64,000 nucleotides of DNA from the NCBI GenBank assembly GCA_017644045.1, contig JAEPMI010000010.1, positions 186,001 through 250,000 on the forward strand, written 5' to 3'. Numbering within the stretch: the first letter of the stretch is position 1; each line of letters opens with the position of its first letter. A program made the position numbers and the translations under genes. The DNA is from Deltaproteobacteria bacterium (GTDB lineage: Bacteria; Myxococcota_A; Polyangia; Polyangiales; Houyiibacteriaceae). The notes beneath the pieces are model-generated. The model made no database searches. It saw only the letters and a program-made list of their open reading frames with translations, and had not been told where the DNA came from. Shown here one piece after another: positions 61,501 to 64,000 of the stretch.

Positions 61501-64000
61501 GACCGCCAAGGGCGAGGGCAACGACGCGGTCGACGTCCTGCTCCGTGCCTCGGACGCGCTCGGTGCGCCCGCTCTCCTCGAGCACGCGGAGGAGATGACG
61601 GACACGCCGGCGACCCGAGCGTCGATCCTCGAGCGCCTCATGGCCGTCCCTGCGCAGCGCTCGCGCGCGGTGCGAGAGCTCGCGCGGCTCTATCGGCAGC
61701 TCGACCGCCCGGCCACGGAGAGTCGCGCGCTCCTGCGCTGGCTCGCCGAAGAGGAACCGCACCCCGTCGTCTTGGCTCGGTTGGAGGAGCTCTTCGCTCG
61801 CTACGGCGACGAAGTGCGACTCGCCGCGATCCTCGAGCTTCGGTTGGAGCGCGCAGACGACTCGGGCGAACGGCGCCAGGCGCTGAAGCGAATGGCTTCG
61901 GCTGCGTTCCTCCGACGGATGGACGCGGACGCCACCGCGCAGCATCTGCGGACGCTCGCTCACGAGGGCGCCGAAGGCGCGCGCGAAGCGGCCGCGGTGT
62001 GGGTCGGGCTGGGCGAGCCGCGGCGCGCCATCGAGCTCCTCGAGGAACACGCCGAGACGCTCGAGTCGGCGGACGAGTCGGCCGCCGTTCTCGAGGTCGC
62101 GGTGCAGCTGCTCGAGCACGAAGTGGGCGACGGGGAAGCCGCGCTCGAGCTGGCGGCCAAGTCGCTCGCGGCCGGACGGCGCACGCCGGAGCTCCTGCTG
62201 ACCTTCGAACGCCTGGCGCTCGCGGCGGGCGCGAACGAGCTGGCGAAGAAGACCTATGACGCCATGCGCGAGCGGACGATGGGCCGCCACGGCGAGCGCG
62301 GAACGCTCTACCGCGAGGCGCGCTGGCTCGAGCGAGCCGATGACATCCCCGCGGCGCTCGAAATCTACGGCCGAGCGTTCTCGCTCGCGCCGACCGACGG
62401 TGCGGTCCTGCGGGCGCTGGAACGACTCGCGTCCCGCGAGACCGTCGACGGGGCGGAGCACCTGGTGCGGGCCCTGACGCTCCTCGCGGATCATCAGTCC
62501 CAACCGGACCGCCGACTGGAGTACGAGTCGCGCGCCATCCAGCTGATGGAGGAGGCGCTCGACGACGTCCCTGCGGCCTTCGAGCGACTGAACGTGGCGT
62601 GGCGGGCGACTCAGCGCAGCGCGCTCGTGCCGGAGCTGCGGCGCCTGCTCGTGCAGATGCGCGAACGGGAGATCGGCGATCCCGCGGCGGCGGTGGTGGC
62701 GCTCCGCGAGGGCCTCCTGGCGCGCGTCGAGATGACCTGGGACGTACCGGATCAGGTCAACGCGCTCCTGACGCTCAGCGAGATCGAGGGGGACGACGCG
62801 GGTGACCTGCCGACGGCCGCCAAGATCCTCCTCGAGGAGGTCATCCCTCGCCGCGAGAAGGAAGGCGACGAGGTCGACGCCGCTCCCATCGCCGAGCGCG
62901 CCGCCACCCTCGCCGGCCAGCTCCGCGCCGCGGGTGACGCGGCGCTGGCGGACACGCTCGACGCGAGAGCGGCCGAGCTCCACGCCACGGCGAAAGCCGA
63001 GGCGGAGGCGCGCGAGAACGAGCAGGCGTTCGACTTCGAGATGGGGGACGAGGCGTCATCGGACGCGGCGCCGGGCCTCGCACAGAGCCACGGAGCCACG
63101 GAGTCCACAGAGGAAGAGGAAGAGGAAGAGGAAGAGGAAGAGGAAGAGGAAGAGGACGAGGACGAGGACACACCGGAGTCCGAGTCGGAGCCGGAGCCGG
63201 AGTCGGAGTCCGAGTCCGAGTCGGAACCGGAGTCGGAGTCGGAGTCGGAGTCGGAGTCGGAGTCGGAGTCGGAGTCGGCGTCCGAGTCGGACACTGCCGC
63301 CGACCGAGCGGCTGCTGCGGGGGTCCCGACCGAGACCGCCCGCACGGACCGCGACGACGACCGCACCGACACCGACAATCGCGCCGACGACGAATACGTC
63401 GCCCGTGAGCCGGTCCAGCCCAGCGAACAGGCGCAGGAAGAACGTCCCGAGAGCCAGATGCTGGGCCGCTGGCACGTGGTGCCCGCGCCCGCCGAGGTGA
63501 CCGACGAACGTGAGCTGCGCGAGCGCGTCGCCGACGGAGACCTCGACGCGATGATGGCCCTGGGCACGGCGTTGGCAGAGACGCCGGAGCGCCTTCGTGA
63601 GGGCCAGGAAGTCCTGCTCCGATTGGTGCGAAGCGATCCGTCACGGGTCGAGGTGATCCGCGCGCTGGCCGACATCGCGGAGCGCACGGGCGCGGTCGGT
63701 CTCAGGGGCGCGTGCGCCGAGGTCCGCACGCTCTTCGGCGAGGGGTCCCCCGACGACCGGCCGGCGGGTTGGATGCGCCGGGTCGAGTCCTTCGCCGAGC
63801 TCGTCCCGCACGCGCACACTCCGATGCTCGACGTGCTCCGGCTCGTCTGGGACGAAGCGCAGTCCCTCTTCCGTAAGCGCCTCGAGGACTACGGCGTGCT
63901 CGGGACGCGGCGGGTCACCGCTCACACTCGGGTGGTCGGCGACGCCTACGCTCGCGCCGTCCAGCGGCTCGAGCTGCAGGACGTGGTCAGCGTCTACCTC
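58595..64000 (+). CDS. giant TPR protein (partial, runs past the window end)
   Basis: Open without a stop from ATG 58595 to the last base, at least 1802 codons. Residues ~5-110 resemble DUF4388/PATAN-type domains (PVARALFELPATMTEGKATL, GREIWFRQGRVISVEPS). An acidic Pro-rich linker follows, then hundreds of residues of TPR-like Ala/Leu-rich helices (AARQAARACLALGQMDYARA, and many more). From residue ~1496 the sequence changes to a repeat-derived QSHGATEST, 14 Glu, (Glu-Asp)3 and a long Glu-Ser/Glu-Pro repeat, then returns to a folded C-terminal part (ERPESQMLGRWHVVPAPAEV). Translationally coupled to the zinc-ribbon TPR gene. No signal peptide, so probably cytoplasmic scaffold. Confidence 0.88.
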   Translation, partial: MSEELTVLPVARALFELPATMTEGKATLAGREIWFRQGRVISVEPSSEDGSLVELARQAGHLSKEPPAGSDAGDRLRKAGLSERALTRLRRAAWIDRLAAALGSPNGTLEHTAQPMSDAPQAEPLELAPLLLDALARRAGEREAGVVGSMASKKLRYAPRSPSVDAALRWAGLAETDEKRRIGQVLARSPGAAARLAALYRVGVLVFPRAASAVESSPEAIEEEEAEEPKRSEPSLAPPRNPQRNLAPGGTVPPPEAETVELPELPAAELRLDDPLSEIEKRIGELERAKAPGPERAQAWLEAARIWQRDHGAVEEAARALREAVAADPNDPRAARQAARACLALGQMDYARAYARAASLAADRAPAALRLEARLALLDGDVALAEALLEEIGDDAEAIVRRIALTDDDEKKLALATQLHAQRPEAARTVLAELAAAYPTEPSVRAAHADALAAEGYPEAAVDLLLDFADGLDDPDARRAVRWHAAELAEEHDDPNAAFEALWAAHIDEPHVDLLHEPLAQYATAIDPARRAVLLQHLGRIAEVDADRWYLRAAEAFDAIAGSRFDTFQCALQAALHGGDSECLEALVRAGQRDEGRLADAFERIGSTAAPPLRDEAWAALAVLADKELEAPQRALHAWQTWLSFGNEADDTIQAAIDALTPRAEREAKRAERARESDTTTPEGKRRLAVFLRHDPSARAEAIAVYGEVVAADPADSAAAAALESLLRAQGDVEPWRAHLERRVAAIADDPGAAARVERRRILAELRDEAAERRDWASAAALAARALGESPSDGGVARLELFAELADSEELRARGREARLSLAPQKQQARALVAQAAAEESEQAVVLLRRALAADPRSAAAHRVLVDEHLHELPRDEAIEALEHARDVLGDDPRRCRRLIERTDDPERAATEWARLARLAPHDLTAARDRLEDMTRRGHRDGIRAAAESLLRHDDRKSAQLLVDAAEALTAKGEGNDAVDVLLRASDALGAPALLEHAEEMTDTPATRASILERLMAVPAQRSRAVRELARLYRQLDRPATESRALLRWLAEEEPHPVVLARLEELFARYGDEVRLAAILELRLERADDSGERRQALKRMASAAFLRRMDADATAQHLRTLAHEGAEGAREAAAVWVGLGEPRRAIELLEEHAETLESADESAAVLEVAVQLLEHEVGDGEAALELAAKSLAAGRRTPELLLTFERLALAAGANELAKKTYDAMRERTMGRHGERGTLYREARWLERADDIPAALEIYGRAFSLAPTDGAVLRALERLASRETVDGAEHLVRALTLLADHQSQPDRRLEYESRAIQLMEEALDDVPAAFERLNVAWRATQRSALVPELRRLLVQMREREIGDPAAAVVALREGLLARVEMTWDVPDQVNALLTLSEIEGDDAGDLPTAAKILLEEVIPRREKEGDEVDAAPIAERAATLAGQLRAAGDAALADTLDARAAELHATAKAEAEARENEQAFDFEMGDEASSDAAPGLAQSHGATESTEEEEEEEEEEEEEEEDEDEDTPESESEPEPESESESESEPESESESESESESESESASESDTAADRAAAAGVPTETARTDRDDDRTDTDNRADDEYVAREPVQPSEQAQEERPESQMLGRWHVVPAPAEVTDERELRERVADGDLDAMMALGTALAETPERLREGQEVLLRLVRSDPSRVEVIRALADIAERTGAVGLRGACAEVRTLFGEGSPDDRPAGWMRRVESFAELVPHAHTPMLDVLRLVWDEAQSLFRKRLEDYGVLGTRRVTAHTRVVGDAYARAVQRLELQDVVSVYL
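63080..63113 (+). repeat. in-frame copy of the dispersed CACAxAGCCAC repeat
   Basis: GCACAGAGCCACGGAGCCAC followed by GGAGTCCACAGAGG resembles the core of both arms of the post-groEL inverted repeat at about three quarters of positions. It is in the reading frame and encodes AQSHGATESTE. Confidence 0.65.
63110..63292 (+). repeat. hexanucleotide microsatellite (GAGGAA)7(GAGGAC)3 and GAGTCG-type repeat
   Basis: Seven exact GAGGAA units and three GAGGAC units, then many GAGTCG/GAGTCC/GAGCCG units. Encodes Glu14, (Glu-Asp)3 and about 20 Glu-Ser or Glu-Pro pairs. Because the unit is six bases, changes in copy number keep the frame. Confidence 0.95.

Noticed and set aside
59387-62983. Nearly 1200-codon minus-strand open frame at the window end
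   Set aside because: Antisense of the giant TPR gene, which has continuous TPR-like helices and starts by ATGA overlap.
63110-63292. Hexanucleotide tract considered as CRISPR or VNTR array outside genes
   Set aside because: No spacers; the tract is in frame within the giant TPR gene.

Overview
The window comes from a high-GC, GC3-rich genome with short intergenic gaps and many 1-4 bp start/stop overlaps. Several lineage markers point to a myxobacterium (Myxococcota), plausibly near Sandaracinaceae/Polyangiales: tandem bactofilins, an HRDVSPQN-type Ser/Thr kinase fused to AAA and TPR regions, MYXO-CTERM-like C-termini (Cys-Gly-Cys, one TM helix, Arg cluster), fused membrane/spermidine-synthase proteins, MJ0042 zinc-ribbon TPR proteins and a CIRCE-controlled groE operon. 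The taxonomic call is inference from gene content; there is no rRNA or tRNA gene in the window.

Layout. 1-2.4 kb (minus): two bactofilins, pyrE and a lipoprotein, overlapping head to tail. 2.5-7.2 kb (plus): glutamate-cysteine ligase, a B12-binding radical SAM gene broken by a frameshift, and a small membrane protein coupled to an HTTM membrane protein. 7.1-11.8 kb: a TPR protein divergent from a 1312-residue membrane/spermidine-synthase fusion with a duplicated membrane module. 12.0-17.3 kb (plus): a 64-aa unknown gene, then the glycolytic genes gap, pgk and tpiA, then secG and a phosphodiester glycosidase. 17.3-28.6 kb (minus): a long same-strand run of a secreted protein plus matrixin-like protease, a heterodimeric ABC exporter, a kinase/cyclase-like/AAA/TPR signalling protein and an SGNH hydrolase. 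28.8-31.6 kb: a queuosine-precursor transporter and a TPR protein, divergent from a PP2C phosphatase. 31.8-36.8 kb (plus): a membrane protein and an octaheme cytochrome c, a 163-bp inverted-repeat element, an ABC1/UbiB-type kinase and a GIDE-like protein. 36.8-41.1 kb: two beta-helix surface proteins around an M28 peptidase. 41.2-50.7 kb (minus): a degenerate M48-like protein, a hotdog thioesterase, a zinc-ribbon membrane protein, two thiolases coupled to a carotenoid oxygenase, a scramblase-like protein, and a TTG-started pair of unknown genes. 50.7-53.0 kb: groES-groEL with a CIRCE operator and a second CIRCE-like site upstream. 53.0-64.0 kb: a dispersed-repeat inverted pair, a Rossmann-like/coiled-coil protein divergent from a zinc-ribbon/GYF-like/TPR membrane protein, which is coupled to a giant TPR protein that runs off the window.

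Most notable observations: (i) the repeat family forming the inverted pair after groEL also occurs in frame inside the giant TPR gene, directly beside an expanded GAGGAA hexanucleotide tract; (ii) the same Thr-Met-Glu-Ala-Ala-Pro tail is found on two unrelated proteins, SecG and the zinc-ribbon TPR protein; (iii) a perfect 21-bp inverted repeat with a 121-bp spacer lies before the ubiB-like gene; (iv) two CIRCE-type operators lie between groES and a divergent pair of unknown genes; (v) the radical SAM gene is frameshifted within its conserved region; (vi) an M48-like HExxH motif has Cys in place of the first His. The best candidate for an undescribed assembly is the 53.3-64 kb cluster, but its function is not established by sequence alone.
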